Part shown: piece after piece, positions 17,515 to 27,558 of the stretch | Layout: every line of letters starts with the position of its first letter | Numbering within the stretch: position 1 is the stretch's first letter | From: an uncultured Sphingobium sp. | Lineage (GTDB): Bacteria > Pseudomonadota > Alphaproteobacteria > Sphingomonadales > Sphingomonadaceae | Direction: 5' to 3' | Assembly: GCA_946885845.1 (NCBI GenBank) | Contig: CAMPHJ010000002.1 | Span: 62,001-126,000 of the forward strand | Length of the DNA stretch: 64,000 nt | Translations under genes and position numbers: made by a program | The notes under the pieces: model-generated | What the model was told of the DNA's origin: nothing | Databases searched by the model: none | Seen by the model: only the letters and a program-made list of their open reading frames with translations

Positions 17515-18159
17515 CTACCGCCCTTTGAGGCCATTTTGTTCGATGCGCAAGCTTGCCCTGCCCTGCAGCGTAACGGTGCGGGCATTGAGGTCTGCTTCCA
17601 GATGATCGCCGCTAAACGTACCGATCGGGATGCGGCCATCGACTCGTCCAGTGCTGCGCATCGTCCGTGTCTTGAGGTCGATGCCCACGTCCCGTGTCGT
17701 CAGGCGATATCCCCCTGCCGCCTGGAACTGCACCGGGCCGTCGACCGCCACTCGTTCGCTGTCCATGTCATACCGGCCCTTGCGCGCGTTCAGCAAAGCG
17801 GGGCCTTCGGACAGCAGGACGCGCGCGGACATGTCATTGAGGTCGACCACGGGTTCGCGCGAGCTTTTCTGCACCGCCGATCCCGCCCGCAGCGAAAAGG
17901 GCTGACCCTTGCTGTCTTCGCCGCGATAAAGTGCTTCGGTGACGCGCATCCGTTCCTGCGCCACTTCCACCTTGTTCTTGTCGAGTACGAAGCTCACCTT
18001 GTCTCCGCCGACAAAGGGTGCGGTGGCCAACAACGCAGCCAATACGCCCGCCGCGACCGGGAGCCAGTTTTTGAGCGTGCCGACCAGCCGGTCGTGACTC
18101 CCCCTCGGCCGTGCCCAATGCCGTCGTGCGTTGCGTTGCTGTTCCGCCTGAATTGACAT
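17515..18159 (-). CDS. lptC: LPS export protein LptC
   Basis: The 214-residue protein has one N-terminal membrane helix (about residues 31-50, LPVAAGVLAALLATAPF) and a periplasmic domain that ends in the LptA-like stretch DGRIPIGTFSGDHLEADLNARTVTL. LptC anchors the LptBFG transporter to the LptA bridge. It lies between rnd and lptA on the same strand with short gaps, an order common in alphaproteobacteria. The start ATG 18159 keeps the short basic cytoplasmic tail. Confidence 0.87.
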   Translation of the reverse strand: MSIQAEQQRNARRHWARPRGSHDRLVGTLKNWLPVAAGVLAALLATAPFVGGDKVSFVLDKNKVEVAQERMRVTEALYRGEDSKGQPFSLRAGSAVQKSSREPVVDLNDMSARVLLSEGPALLNARKGRYDMDSERVAVDGPVQFQAAGGYRLTTRDVGIDLKTRTMRSTGRVDGRIPIGTFSGDHLEADLNARTVTLQGRASLRIEQNGLKGR

Positions 18160-18180
18160 GGAGCGCCTGCGTCCTGCCCT

Positions 18181-18798
18181 TTACATATGGGCGAAGATGT
18201 CGATCTCCGGCCAGCCCGCCAGGTCCAGTTCGGCCCGGTGAGGGAGGAAATCGAAACAGGCCTGCGCCAGTTCCATCCGGCCTTCGCGCACCAGCCGTTT
18301 GTCCAGTTCGGCCTTCAGCGCGTGCAGGTAGCGCACGTCCGATGCTGCATAATCTTTCTGCGCGTCGGACAGGGTGGGCGCGCCCCAGTCGCTCGACTGC
18401 TGCTGCTTGCTGATTTCCTGTCCCAGCAATTCGCGGACAAGTTCCTTCAAACCGTGGCGATCGGTATAGGTGCGGATCAGGCGCGACGCGATCTTGGTGC
18501 AATAGACCGGGGCTGCCACCACGCCCAGATAATGTTTGATCGCCGCAATGTCGAAACGCCCGAAATGATAGAGCTTCAGCCGCGCGGGGTCGGCAAGGAC
18601 GGCGCGCAGATTGGGCGCGGCATAATCACTGCCCGGCATGAACCGGACCAGATGCTCATCGCCCTGGCCATCGCTGATCTGAACGACGCACAGCCGGTCA
18701 CGGGGGGTGATGAGGCCCATGGTTTCAGTGTCGACGGCGACGGGGCCGGGGGCGAGGACGCCGGCGGGCAGGTCCCCTTCATGAAAATATACGGTCAT
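18181..18798 (-). CDS. rnd: ribonuclease D (short form)
   Basis: A 205-residue 3'-5' exoribonuclease of the DEDDy type. Motif I is VAVDTETMGL, motif II is YHFGRFDIAAI and motif III is YAASDVRYLHAL, with the Tyr and Asp. It has the exonuclease domain only and lacks the C-terminal HRDC domains of E. coli RNase D; that short form is normal in this group. It is the first gene of the rnd-lptC-lptA run, 21 bases ahead of lptC. Confidence 0.88.
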   Translation of the reverse strand: MTVYFHEGDLPAGVLAPGPVAVDTETMGLITPRDRLCVVQISDGQGDEHLVRFMPGSDYAAPNLRAVLADPARLKLYHFGRFDIAAIKHYLGVVAAPVYCTKIASRLIRTYTDRHGLKELVRELLGQEISKQQQSSDWGAPTLSDAQKDYAASDVRYLHALKAELDKRLVREGRMELAQACFDFLPHRAELDLAGWPEIDIFAHM

Positions 18799-19041
18799 CC
18801 CACCCCTCTATGGTGAAAGCCGCCGCAACTCAATCGGCGCTTTTGCAGGGTGCCCAGAATGCCTCATCGGCGGCTCTCATCATGAATGCGGCGGCAATCG
18901 GGCTAAAATCATTCGCGCTGCCCTGAAAAATTGATATAGTGATTCCCTAAAGCCGCATCCTTGCGGTGGATTCTGCATGTCATTTCGCCCGGCATGTTTG
19001 TCCGATTTAGTCTTGGGCGAAGCGAAAGTGACCAACAGGGC

Positions 19042-19890
19042 ATGAGTTTTGATAGAGGTCGCCGCGGCGGGCGCGGCAAGGACAAGCGCGACGGTTTCGG
19101 CGACGACAATTTTTACGGCGGCGGCGATCGTGGCGGCTTCGGCGGTGGTTTTGGAGATCGTGGTGGTTTCGGCGGTGGTGATCGCGGCGGCTTCGGCGGC
19201 GGCGGTGATCGCTTCGGCGGCGGTGGCGGCGGCGGTGGTTTCCGCAGCGGCGGCGGTGGCGGCTTTGGCGGCGGCGGCGGTGGCGGCTTCGGCGGCGGCC
19301 GTGGCGGCGGCGGCGGCATGCCAGCCCAGGTTGTTGGCGAAGGCACTGGCGTCGTAAAGTTCTTCAACGGCCAGAAGGGCTTTGGCTTCATCGTCCGTGA
19401 CGATGGCGCGGAAGACGTGTTCGTCCACATCAGCGCCGTTGAGCAGGCAGGCCTGACCGGCCTGGCCGAAGGTCAGCAGCTTGGTTTCACCCTGGTCGAT
19501 CGCGGCGGCAAGATTTCCGCCACTGATCTGAAGATCGAAGGTGAGCCCCTTCCAGTCGTGGATCGTCCGCGTGAACCTCGCGAACCCCGCGCTGGCGGCT
19601 TCGGTGGTGATCGTGGCGGCTTTGGCGGCGACCGTGGTGGTGATCGCGGTGGTCCGCAGCGCCAGCTGACCGGCGAACGCGCTAGCGGCACGGTGAAGTT
19701 CTTCAACGCCATGAAGGGCTTTGGCTTCATCCAGCGTGACGATGGTCAGCCCGATGCATTCGTGCATATCAGCGCTGTTGAGCGTGCAGGCATGCCTGCC
19801 CTTAACGAAGGCGACCGCCTGGACTTTGAACTGGAAGTCGATCGTCGCGGCAAGCACGCGGCTGTCAATCTTCAGCCCAAGGGCGACTAA
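19042..19890 (+). CDS. tandem cold-shock-domain protein with Gly-rich N terminus
   Basis: The 282-residue protein has a Gly/Phe/Arg/Asp-rich low-complexity N terminus (about residues 1-95) followed by two cold-shock domains. CSD1 has VVKFFNGQKGFGFI and DVFVHIS (about 98-165); CSD2 has TVKFFNAMKGFGFI and AFVHIS (about 214-282). An RGG-like Gly-rich linker joins them. The FGF and FVHIS motifs bind single-stranded nucleic acid, so an RNA chaperone role is likely. The start at ATG 19042 gives MSFDRGRRGGRG. A 240-base leader upstream could hold a cold-shock 5' UTR. A good terminator follows. Confidence 0.9.
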   Translation: MSFDRGRRGGRGKDKRDGFGDDNFYGGGDRGGFGGGFGDRGGFGGGDRGGFGGGGDRFGGGGGGGGFRSGGGGGFGGGGGGGFGGGRGGGGGMPAQVVGEGTGVVKFFNGQKGFGFIVRDDGAEDVFVHISAVEQAGLTGLAEGQQLGFTLVDRGGKISATDLKIEGEPLPVVDRPREPREPRAGGFGGDRGGFGGDRGGDRGGPQRQLTGERASGTVKFFNAMKGFGFIQRDDGQPDAFVHISAVERAGMPALNEGDRLDFELEVDRRGKHAAVNLQPKGD

Positions 19891-19920
19891 AACAAGTTTC
19901 CGCTTTCGCGGAGAGGATAA

Positions 19921-19952
19921 GAGGGGTCGCCTGCCCGGCGGCCCCTTTTCTT
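19921..19952 (+). terminator. rho-independent terminator after the cold-shock gene
   Basis: GGGGTCGCC at 19923-19931 pairs with GGCGGCCCC at 19937-19945 (one T-G pair) around a short loop, followed by TTTTCTT. Confidence 0.75.
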
Positions 19953-20052
19953 GTGGGTGCCATCTTTGGTGGCGCGGGACCGGGACGGGGGTGTGATCGA
20001 TTGTGTCGGCGCCCAGCGGGCGCTGCGCGGTGTCGCTCCCAGCCGAGGCAGG

Positions 20053-21402
20053 CTACCGCGCGGGGAGGTCCCCCTGCGTAACTAGGGGCGCTGGCGGCAC
20101 GATCTTGACCGTTTCGAACCGTTCCTTGCGTCGCACGCCGCCGAGCATCGGCGCGACCACGCTGGCAGTGGGATCGGGGGCAGGTGCGGGCAGGGGATTG
20201 CGCTGACGCATGCATTCGCCCGCGCTGGCGCGCGGCGATTGGGTGCAATTCCAAAGTGATCTTTGCAGGCCGGTCGCGGCATTGTGGATATAGGCGAACG
20301 TCATGCTTTCCATCTGATCGCCGTTCAGGGGGAGTCGCGATGGAGCGTTCCCCGCGCGCCACGCCATGATCCGGCATTCGGGCCGCCCGGCGCAAAATGT
20401 CTGCGCCATCGTCGGCCAATTGTCGGGCTGGCTATCGCGGCTCAATTCCACCAGAAAGCTTTTCGCGCCCGGCGCAATCGTGATCAGCCGTGCCCCCGCC
20501 ATCATCCGTCCGACGGCATCCGCGCCGATGCTTTGTTGGGGCTGGGCCACCAATGCCGCCACGCCACCGCCGGGCAGGAGCATCGACGGCAGGCCAGCGA
20601 TCAGGGGGCCGTCGGCCTGATGCGCTGCTGACAGGCGCGCGATGCGGGGTATCAACGGCTCTCCTGACGCCCTGCTGAAGCGGAAAGCCGGGGGCGTACC
20701 CCACCATCCCCGCCATCGAAAGAAGAGATGCGTGTCGACCGCCGCGATCTTGTCCAGGCTGCCGCTCCAATAGGGAACGACCCAGTCGGTATGATAATGG
20801 GTGGCATAGCCGACGGGCTTGAAAACCTGGCCAGTGAGCGCCGCGCGCGCGATGTCCCGCGCCCGGTTCCACGCCGCCTGTGAGGGTGATCGGGCGAGGG
20901 CGCCATCGCAAGTGAAGGTGAATTGGCACCCGGTCGATCGTTCCTGCCCCTGAAACACCACGCCGCAGACAGTCTTGGGAAAGGCGGGGTGGCGAACGCG
21001 GTTCAACACCACCTGGGCGACCGCGCGCTCTCCAATGGCGTCGTCGCCTGCTTCATACAATTGCGCCGCAGCCAGGCAGTCGATTGCACGCGCCTGATCA
21101 ATTGGCGTGCCCGAAAAGATGAAGGGCCGCGCCGCCGGGCTGGGCAGGCGCGAAAAGGGGGTGGCGGAATTGAGCGCGCGCGCCTGATCCCGGTCCAGCT
21201 CATAAAGCTCCACCGGCTGCACGGCGGGCGGCGGTGTCGCAGGCCTGACGCGGGCCGTGGGGGCGAGCGTCGTGCGCGATGTGAGGGCAAGGGGGCCGCG
21301 CGCTTCCCAATAAGCAATTGTCGCAGGCAGGCCGACGAACAACATGAACCAGACCGGCCACATCAGGGGATGCGGCCGGTTCATGGGTGCGGCGTCGATC
21401 AT
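20053..21402 (-). CDS. SleB-type cell wall hydrolase (Hydrolase_2)
   Basis: A 449-residue protein with one N-terminal membrane helix (about residues 13-31). The Hydrolase_2 domain shows GERAVAQVVLNRVRHPAFP, CGVVFQG and CQFTFTCDG. This is the layout of SleB-type lytic transglycosylases or amidases that cut peptidoglycan in spore formers and, in non-sporulating proteobacteria, serve in wall remodelling. The C-terminal 200 residues hold no domain I recognise and end Pro-rich. It is the last gene of a minus-strand run, 18 bases after cysK. ATG 21402 is used as start. Confidence 0.8.
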   Translation of the reverse strand: MIDAAPMNRPHPLMWPVWFMLFVGLPATIAYWEARGPLALTSRTTLAPTARVRPATPPPAVQPVELYELDRDQARALNSATPFSRLPSPAARPFIFSGTPIDQARAIDCLAAAQLYEAGDDAIGERAVAQVVLNRVRHPAFPKTVCGVVFQGQERSTGCQFTFTCDGALARSPSQAAWNRARDIARAALTGQVFKPVGYATHYHTDWVVPYWSGSLDKIAAVDTHLFFRWRGWWGTPPAFRFSRASGEPLIPRIARLSAAHQADGPLIAGLPSMLLPGGGVAALVAQPQQSIGADAVGRMMAGARLITIAPGAKSFLVELSRDSQPDNWPTMAQTFCAGRPECRIMAWRAGNAPSRLPLNGDQMESMTFAYIHNAATGLQRSLWNCTQSPRASAGECMRQRNPLPAPAPDPTASVVAPMLGGVRRKERFETVKIVPPAPLVTQGDLPAR

Positions 21403-21420
21403 GCCCGATCCGGTGCGGTT

Positions 21421-22350
21421 TTATTCGGGCAGGAAGTCGGGCACCGACAAATAGCGTTCGCCGGTATCATAGTTGAAGCCCAGAACGCGGCTACCGGCAG
21501 GCAGTTCCTTCAGCTTCTGGGCGATGGCGGCAAGCGTCCCGCCGGACGATATGCCCACCAGCACGCCTTCCTCTCGCGCGGCGCGGCGCGCATATTCCTT
21601 GGCATCCGCTGGATCGACCTGAATGACCCCGTCCAGCAGCTGGGTATGCAGGTTGGCCGGGATGAAGCCCGCGCCGATGCCCTGAATGGGGTGAGGCCCC
21701 GGCTGCCCGCCGCTGATCACGGGCGAAAGCGTCGGTTCCACCGCATAGACCTTGAGGTCCGGCCACAGCTTCTTCAGCACTTCCGCGACGCCGGTGATAT
21801 GGCCGCCGGTGCCGACGCCGGTGATCAGAACGTCGATCGGGCTATCGGCGAAGTCGGTTGCGATTTCCTGCGCGGTCGTGCGAATATGCACATCGATGTT
21901 GGCCGCATTTTCAAACTGCTGCGGCATCCAGGAACCCGGTGTCTGTTCGACCAGTTCCAGCGCCCGTTCGATCGCGCCCTTCATCCCCTTTTCACGGGGC
22001 GTCAGGTCAAAGGTCGCGCCATAGGCCAACATCAGGCGGCGACGCTCTACGGACATGCTTTCGGGCATGACGAGGATGAGCTTGTAGCCTTTGACCGCCG
22101 CCACCATCGCCAGCCCAACCCCGGTATTGCCGGACGTCGGTTCTATGATGGTGCCGCCGGGCGTCAGGTCGCCCGATTCTTCGGCTGCTTCTATCATGGA
22201 CAGCGCAATGCGATCCTTGATCGACCCGCCCGGATTGGATCGTTCCGATTTGATCCAGACTTCCGTGCCCGCCGGCGCATCGCCGAACAGGCGGTTCACG
22301 CGGATGTGCGGCGTGTTGCCGATGGTTTCGAGAATATTGGCAGCTTTCAT
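21421..22350 (-). CDS. cysK: cysteine synthase A (O-acetylserine sulfhydrylase)
   Basis: The 309-residue PLP enzyme makes cysteine from O-acetylserine and sulfide. [13 protein letters not shown] carries the PLP lysine, [12 protein letters not shown] the substrate loop, and [10 protein letters not shown] the phosphate-binding loop. The ending [10 protein letters not shown] is typical of CysK. Its start overlaps the stop of the MFS gene (ATGA), so the two are coupled. The length is normal. Confidence 0.95.
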   Translation of the reverse strand: MKAANILETIGNTPHIRVNRLFGDAPAGTEVWIKSERSNPGGSIKDRIALSMIEAAEESGDLTPGGTIIEPTSGNTGVGLAMVAAVKGYKLILVMPESMSVERRRLMLAYGATFDLTPREKGMKGAIERALELVEQTPGSWMPQQFENAANIDVHIRTTAQEIATDFADSPIDVLITGVGTGGHITGVAEVLKKLWPDLKVYAVEPTLSPVISGGQPGPHPIQGIGAGFIPANLHTQLLDGVIQVDPADAKEYARRAAREEGVLVGISSGGTLAAIAQKLKELPAGSRVLGFNYDTGERYLSVPDFLPE

Positions 22351-23651
22351 GTGGCCTTCTCCTGGCTGAAATCGGCCTCCCTCATGTCGGGTGGGTCGAA
22401 GGTACGTGCAAGGCGCAGCTCAGGGAAGAGGCGCGCCCAAAATAGCGTGATGATAATCGCGCCAATCCCGCCGCCGATCACGGCCACGACCGGCCCGACC
22501 AGCGCGGCGAGGAAGCCCGATTCGGCTTCCCCCAGTTCATTGGATGCGGAAATGGTGAGTTGCGACAGGCTGGAGACGCGGCCTCGCATGGCGTCGGGCG
22601 TGTGAAGCTGAATCAGCGACTGGCGCACATAAACCGATACCATGTCAGCCGCACCCAGCGTGACGAGCGCGCCAATCGCCACTTCCATCGCGATATTCGT
22701 CGGCAGGAACGCGGTGCAGCCGAACGCTATGGTCGCCAGGCCGAATATGACGACCGCCGCCAGCATCTTCATGCCGACATTGTTCTTCATCGGGCGAATG
22801 GAAAAGAACAGCGCGATCAAGCCTGCGCCGATTGCGGGCGCAGCGGCGAGATGTCCCAGCCCCTTTGACCCCACATATAATATGTCACGCGCATAGACGG
22901 GCAGCAGCGCCGTCGCCCCGGCCAGCAACACTGCGAACAGGTCCAGCGTTATGCTGGCAAGCACCAGCCGGTTGGACCGCACATAGGTGAGGCCATCCAT
23001 CATTTGCCGGATGGGATGGCGGGTCGTGTCGCGGGGCGGTTGCGGGACCGGGCCGATCAGCATCATGCCGACCCAGGCAAGCGCGAAAAGCCCAGACGCC
23101 ACCGCATAGGCGCCCCAAGGCTGAATGGCATAAGCATATCCGCCCAGCGCGGGGCCTGCGATCATGCCGGTTTGCCATGCCACGCTGGAAATCGCGATAG
23201 CGTTGGGCAGCACGTCGCGCGGGATCAAATTGGGGGCGAGCGCCGAATAGGCCGGTCCGTTGAAGGCCCGTGTAACGCCGACGACGGCGGCAATGCCAAA
23301 GATCAGCGGCAGGCTGACCCACCCTTCATATGTAGCGAGCGCCAACAAGCCTGACGCGCCGATCAGGATAAACAGGGTGATGCGGGAAATATATCGCCGG
23401 TCGAAATGATCCGCGACCCATCCGGTCAATGGTGTGAGGAAGAAGAGCGGGAGGAACTGGGCAAGGCCGATCAGGCCCAGCTGCGCGGCGGCCCCGGACG
23501 TGCTCATCGTGCCGCGTGCGATATTATAGGCCTGCCACCCCAATATCGTCATCATGGCATATTGCGCGAGAACGGCGGCGAACCGGCTCCACAGATAAGC
23601 CCGGAAATTGCCGAAGCGAAGCGGATGGCGCAAAGGGGCGAGGGCCGTCAT
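22347..23651 (-). CDS. MFS transporter (EntS/MFS_3 type)
   Basis: A 434-residue protein with about 12 hydrophobic segments. The early [18 protein letters not shown] and [20 protein letters not shown], with its loop 2-3 motif, fit the MFS_3 group that includes the enterobactin exporter EntS. The tail has [11 protein letters not shown]. It shares a transcript with cysK, so export of a cysteine-pathway metabolite or an amino acid is possible, but siderophore or drug export cannot be excluded. Confidence 0.8.
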   Translation of the reverse strand: MTALAPLRHPLRFGNFRAYLWSRFAAVLAQYAMMTILGWQAYNIARGTMSTSGAAAQLGLIGLAQFLPLFFLTPLTGWVADHFDRRYISRITLFILIGASGLLALATYEGWVSLPLIFGIAAVVGVTRAFNGPAYSALAPNLIPRDVLPNAIAISSVAWQTGMIAGPALGGYAYAIQPWGAYAVASGLFALAWVGMMLIGPVPQPPRDTTRHPIRQMMDGLTYVRSNRLVLASITLDLFAVLLAGATALLPVYARDILYVGSKGLGHLAAAPAIGAGLIALFFSIRPMKNNVGMKMLAAVVIFGLATIAFGCTAFLPTNIAMEVAIGALVTLGAADMVSVYVRQSLIQLHTPDAMRGRVSSLSQLTISASNELGEAESGFLAALVGPVVAVIGGGIGAIIITLFWARLFPELRLARTFDPPDMREADFSQEKAT

Positions 23652-23756
23652 CCGCTTTCCTTAGCCCTTGCTCAGAGCGATAAGCAATGTCGGCGGTAGA
23701 GAAAGGGAACAGGCTTTCTTTTCAAGGGAAAGGCGCTGCTTTGCGTCCGTTTCCGA

Positions 23757-24161
23757 TCATCTGTCCGGGTCGATCAGAATGCCGCTGACCGATCCATTGC
23801 GGACAGAACATACGAACGGCACGGATTGAAGGTCGCGATAAGGGCCGACTTCGCCTTCGACTTCCCATCCTGTCGACATGGAACTGGTGCGTGACCTGCC
23901 AATGATGGCTGCGCCTGGCCCGGCTTCATCGCGCGCCTTGGCTGCGCAAGCCGCGCCTGCTGCCTTGGCCGAACTGATGTTGCCGTAACCCGGAGAAACA
24001 TAGGGCTGTCGGTTCGCGTCGCGTTCCGCCTGGCGATCCTTCGAAATGTCGCTGATGATTGCGGCATTCGCAGCGCGTCGCAATTCGTGGTTCGACTGGG
24101 CGCCGGCAGGAATTGCCAGGCCGAGCATTACCATGGAGCTGGTCATCATTACCATGCGCAT
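23757..24161 (-). CDS. hypothetical secreted protein
   Basis: A 134-residue protein with a clear signal peptide (MRMVMMTSSMVMLGLAIPAGA, cleavage after AGA). The mature part has two Cys (AACAA and FVCSV) that could form a disulfide. The start is ATG 24161, which follows GGGGAGAAG; an in-frame upstream codon at 24188 would only lengthen the N terminus. It sits 32 bases downstream of the HerA-like ATPase gene on the same strand. No family was recognised. Confidence 0.6.
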   Translation of the reverse strand: MRMVMMTSSMVMLGLAIPAGAQSNHELRRAANAAIISDISKDRQAERDANRQPYVSPGYGNISSAKAAGAACAAKARDEAGPGAAIIGRSRTSSMSTGWEVEGEVGPYRDLQSVPFVCSVRNGSVSGILIDPDR

Positions 24162-24193
24162 CGATCTTCTCCCCGTTGAAACGGACAAATACC

Positions 24194-25822
24194 CTATTTG
24201 AAAAGACTGCCCAAAATGCCCCGCACCAGCTTTCCGGCCAAGCCGCCCGATGATCGCCGGGTAGACCCGCCGAATACGGCACGCCCCAGTTCATTGGCCA
24301 CCTGGCGTCCCACCGAAGATGCGGCGGAGCGGGTGGCGGATTGAACGGCCCGGTCCAATGACGAAGGTCTGGCAGCTTCACGCGCGGCGGCGGTGTCGCG
24401 GCGTGCCTGCTCCTTCAGTTCCGCCTCGCGCTGCTTCGCCTCCACCTTGGCCTGAGCGGCGGCGGCTTTTTCGCTTTCCACCTGCGCCTTGGCGGCTTGC
24501 ACGGCTGCGGCCGCCGCTTCGCCGCGTGCTGCCAATATTTCTTCAGCCGATTCGCGATCGACTGCCGTGTCATATTTATCGGCACAGGGAGAAATTGACT
24601 GGATGATCGCGCGCTCCTTGGCATCGACTGGTCCCAGGCGTGATCGCGGCGGAGCGATCAGCGTCCGCTGGACGATGCTGGGCGATCCGTCGTCCTGAAG
24701 CAGCGAAACCAGCGCTTCGCCAACCTTAAGTTCCGTGATGGCCGTTTGGACGTTGAGGTCGGGATTGATCCGAAAGGTCTCCGCCGCGGCCTTGATCGCC
24801 CGCTGGTCGCGCGGGGTGAAGGCGCGCAGGGCATGCTGAACGCGGTTGCCCAACTGTCCGGCCACCTCTTCGGGAATGTCGATCGGATTCTGGGTCACGA
24901 AATAGACGCCCACGCCCTTCGACCGGATCAGCCGCACGACCTGTTCGATCTTGTCGGTCAGCGCCTTGGGCGCATCGTCGAACAGCAGATGGGCTTCATC
25001 GAAGAAGAAGACGAGCACCGGCTTGTCCGGGTCGCCCACCTCAGGCAGCGTTTCGAACAATTCGGAAAGCAGCCAGAGAAGGAATGTGGCGTAGAGCCTG
25101 GGGCTCTGCATCAGCTTGTCGGCGGCCAGTACATTGACATAGCCGCGGCCCTGGTCGTCCACCTTCAGGAAGTCATGGATGTCGAGCGCCGGTTCGCCAA
25201 AGAAATGGCCGCCGCCCTGGCTGTCCAGTTGCAGCAATTGCCGTTGTATCGCGCCCACGCTGGCCTTTGTCACATTGCCATAGCGGGACGACAGCGTATC
25301 GGCATTTTCCGCGCAGTGGGCGAGCATGGCCTGAAGGTCGCCCAGGTCGAGCAGGAGCAGGCCCTGATCGTCAGCATATTTGAAGGCGATCGACAACACG
25401 CCTTCCTGCGTTTCGTTAAGGCCCATCAGCCGGGACAGCAGCAGCGGTCCCATTTCACTGACGGTGGTGCGGATCGGATGGCCCTGCTGTCCATAAAGGT
25501 CCCAGAAGATGGCTGGATTGTCAGCATAGCTGTAATTATCGACGCCGATCTCCTGCGCGCGGGCGATCAGCTTGTCCGCGTTTTTCGCGGTCGGTGATCC
25601 AGCCATCGCGATGCCGGAAAGGTCCCCCTTCACATCGGCCAGGAATATGGGGACGCCGCGCGCGGAAAAGCTTTCCGCTATGCCCTGCAGGGTGACGGTT
25701 TTACCCGTGCCGGTTGCGCCCGTGATCAGCCCATGCCGGTTGGCGCGCCGCAGGTTCAATATTTGCGGGATGCCGCCATTTTTTTCCGGTGCGCCAAGAC
25801 CGATGAAAATGCCGTCGCTCAT
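24194..25822 (-). CDS. HerA-like ATPase (DUF853/YjgR family)
   Basis: A 542-residue P-loop ATPase. Walker A is [13 protein letters not shown] near residue 36 and Walker B is [13 protein letters not shown] near residue 270. An Ala/Glu/Lys-rich coiled coil at about residues 430-490 precedes the C-terminal [15 protein letters not shown]. The YjgR/DUF853 group is related to HerA-FtsK motors and its role is unknown. The protein is intact and normal in length. It begins about 120 bases from the DegP gene on the same strand. Confidence 0.82.
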   Translation of the reverse strand: MSDGIFIGLGAPEKNGGIPQILNLRRANRHGLITGATGTGKTVTLQGIAESFSARGVPIFLADVKGDLSGIAMAGSPTAKNADKLIARAQEIGVDNYSYADNPAIFWDLYGQQGHPIRTTVSEMGPLLLSRLMGLNETQEGVLSIAFKYADDQGLLLLDLGDLQAMLAHCAENADTLSSRYGNVTKASVGAIQRQLLQLDSQGGGHFFGEPALDIHDFLKVDDQGRGYVNVLAADKLMQSPRLYATFLLWLLSELFETLPEVGDPDKPVLVFFFDEAHLLFDDAPKALTDKIEQVVRLIRSKGVGVYFVTQNPIDIPEEVAGQLGNRVQHALRAFTPRDQRAIKAAAETFRINPDLNVQTAITELKVGEALVSLLQDDGSPSIVQRTLIAPPRSRLGPVDAKERAIIQSISPCADKYDTAVDRESAEEILAARGEAAAAAVQAAKAQVESEKAAAAQAKVEAKQREAELKEQARRDTAAAREAARPSSLDRAVQSATRSAASSVGRQVANELGRAVFGGSTRRSSGGLAGKLVRGILGSLFK

Positions 25823-25942
25823 GTGCCCCTTGCTCCATCAAACGGTTCGAGCCGCGCCTGCCGGTGACGGCTTCCACAGTATAGGGAAGCCGATCATCCC
25901 GGCAAGCGCGGCTCGCAACGATCCGCTTTATGTCGATCCGTC

Positions 25943-27532
25943 TTATTTGTCGCGCAGGCGCACCGGCAGGAACACGGCGGGCTGACCACGGCGCAGCACC
26001 TGCAGCAGGATAGCGGTGCGTCCCTGCGCCGCGACCTGCTTCACCTGGGCGTCCAGATCGGCCTGGCTGGCGACCGGGCGGTTGTTCGCGGTGATGACCA
26101 CATCGCCCCGGCGCAGGCCCTTGGCCCCTGCATCGGTGGAACTGTCCACTGCCGTGATCACGATGCCGCGCGTTTCGGCGGCAAGGCCGAGCTGGCGGGT
26201 GATGCTGGGCGTCAGCGGGATGGCCGAAATGCCGAGCGACTGCTGGCTAGCCTGTGGACCGGACGAGGGCGGCTGTTGCTGGTTGAAATCATCGCCCTGC
26301 TGCTGGGCAAAGCTGTTCAGTTCATCTTCCGACGGGCGTTCGCCGACGATGGCGGTGACGGTCTGGCGCTGACCATTGCGGATCAACACGATCGGCACGC
26401 GCGTCCCGATGGGCTGGTTCGCGACGATAGAGGACAGATTTTGGTCAGGTGTTACTTCCTGGCCCGACACGCTGACGATCACGTCGCCCGGCTTGATACC
26501 GGCACGGTCGGCGCCCTTGCCCGGCTCCACGCCCTGCACGAATTCGCCACGATTTTTCGCCAGGCCGAGCGAATCGGCCATGTCTTCGCCCAGCGGGCTG
26601 ATCTGGATGCCCAGATAGCCGCGCTTGACGCTCTGCCCCTTGCGCAGGGTCGCGACGATCGGCGCGGCCTGTTCGGAAGGAATGGCGAAGCCGATGCCGA
26701 CATTGCCGCCCGACGGAGACAATATCTGGCTGTTTATGCCGATCACATTGCCGCGCATGTCGAACATCGGGCCGCCGCTATTGCCCTGGTTGATCGATGC
26801 GTCGGTCTGGATGAACTTGTCGTAGGTGCCGCCAGTGCCGCGATGGACGGCGGAAATGATCCCGGCCGTGACCGTGCCCGACAGGGCGAATGGATTGCCG
26901 ATGGCAACCACCCAATCGCCCACGCGCGCCTTCGTGCTGTCGCCGAATTTGACGAAGGGCATGGGCTTCTTCGCGTCGATCTTCAGCACGGCAATGTCGG
27001 TCGCGGGGTCGCGGCCGACAAGGCGGGCCGTATATTCTTCGCGATTGGTGAGCGTCACCGTGATGGAATCGACCGAGGCGCTTTCGGCCCCGGCGGACAC
27101 AACGTGATTGTTGGTCACGATATAACCATCGGCGGAAATCAGGAAGCCCGACCCCAGCGACTGCGCCTGACGGGTCTGCGGCTGTCCGCCAGGGGAGCCG
27201 AACAATTCGCCAAAGGGCGTGCCAGCAAACGGGTTCTGCACCTGCACGCGCTGCTTGGTCGAAATATTGACCACGGCAGGCTGCAATTTTTCCACCATGT
27301 CGGCCAGGCTGGCAGGCGCGCCCGCTGGAGCTGCGGCCTGCATGCCTTCATTCTGGGCAGTCTGGGCGCCGACATTGGGGCTGGATGTTACGGCGATGGC
27401 GGTGCCGCCAAGCAGCAGGGCGCCGGTGATGGCATAAGCGTAACGCACTCGTGACAGTCCTCTCATGAACTTGCGGAAAGGATGGCGGGACTCCGCGAGA
27501 GTGGGAATGCGCCGTCCTGCCTTAACCCTCAT
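25943..27532 (-). CDS. Do-family periplasmic serine protease (DegP/DegQ)
   Basis: A 529-residue protease-chaperone. After a signal anchor (YAYAITGALLLGGTAIA) the trypsin-like domain has the triad His in TNNHVVSAG, Asp in DIAVLKID and Ser in GNSGGPMFD, followed by two PDZ domains (GYLGIQISP onward and LGLAAETRGIV onward). It degrades or refolds damaged envelope proteins. ATG 27532 gives the longest form; ATG 27466 gives a more normal signal peptide and is equally possible. It lies 26 bases after hflC on the same strand and probably shares the transcript, joining two membrane quality-control systems. Confidence 0.92.
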   Translation of the reverse strand: MRVKAGRRIPTLAESRHPFRKFMRGLSRVRYAYAITGALLLGGTAIAVTSSPNVGAQTAQNEGMQAAAPAGAPASLADMVEKLQPAVVNISTKQRVQVQNPFAGTPFGELFGSPGGQPQTRQAQSLGSGFLISADGYIVTNNHVVSAGAESASVDSITVTLTNREEYTARLVGRDPATDIAVLKIDAKKPMPFVKFGDSTKARVGDWVVAIGNPFALSGTVTAGIISAVHRGTGGTYDKFIQTDASINQGNSGGPMFDMRGNVIGINSQILSPSGGNVGIGFAIPSEQAAPIVATLRKGQSVKRGYLGIQISPLGEDMADSLGLAKNRGEFVQGVEPGKGADRAGIKPGDVIVSVSGQEVTPDQNLSSIVANQPIGTRVPIVLIRNGQRQTVTAIVGERPSEDELNSFAQQQGDDFNQQQPPSSGPQASQQSLGISAIPLTPSITRQLGLAAETRGIVITAVDSSTDAGAKGLRRGDVVITANNRPVASQADLDAQVKQVAAQGRTAILLQVLRRGQPAVFLPVRLRDK

Positions 27533-27558
27533 TGAATGACGCTGGTTCCGTAATGATC

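Noticed and set aside
20923..22605. 560-codon frame on the plus strand
   Set aside because: Opposite the cell wall hydrolase, cysK and MFS genes, which are clear; it has His/Arg-rich shadow composition.
26276..27454. 392-codon frame on the plus strand
   Set aside because: Opposite the degP gene, whose motifs are intact.
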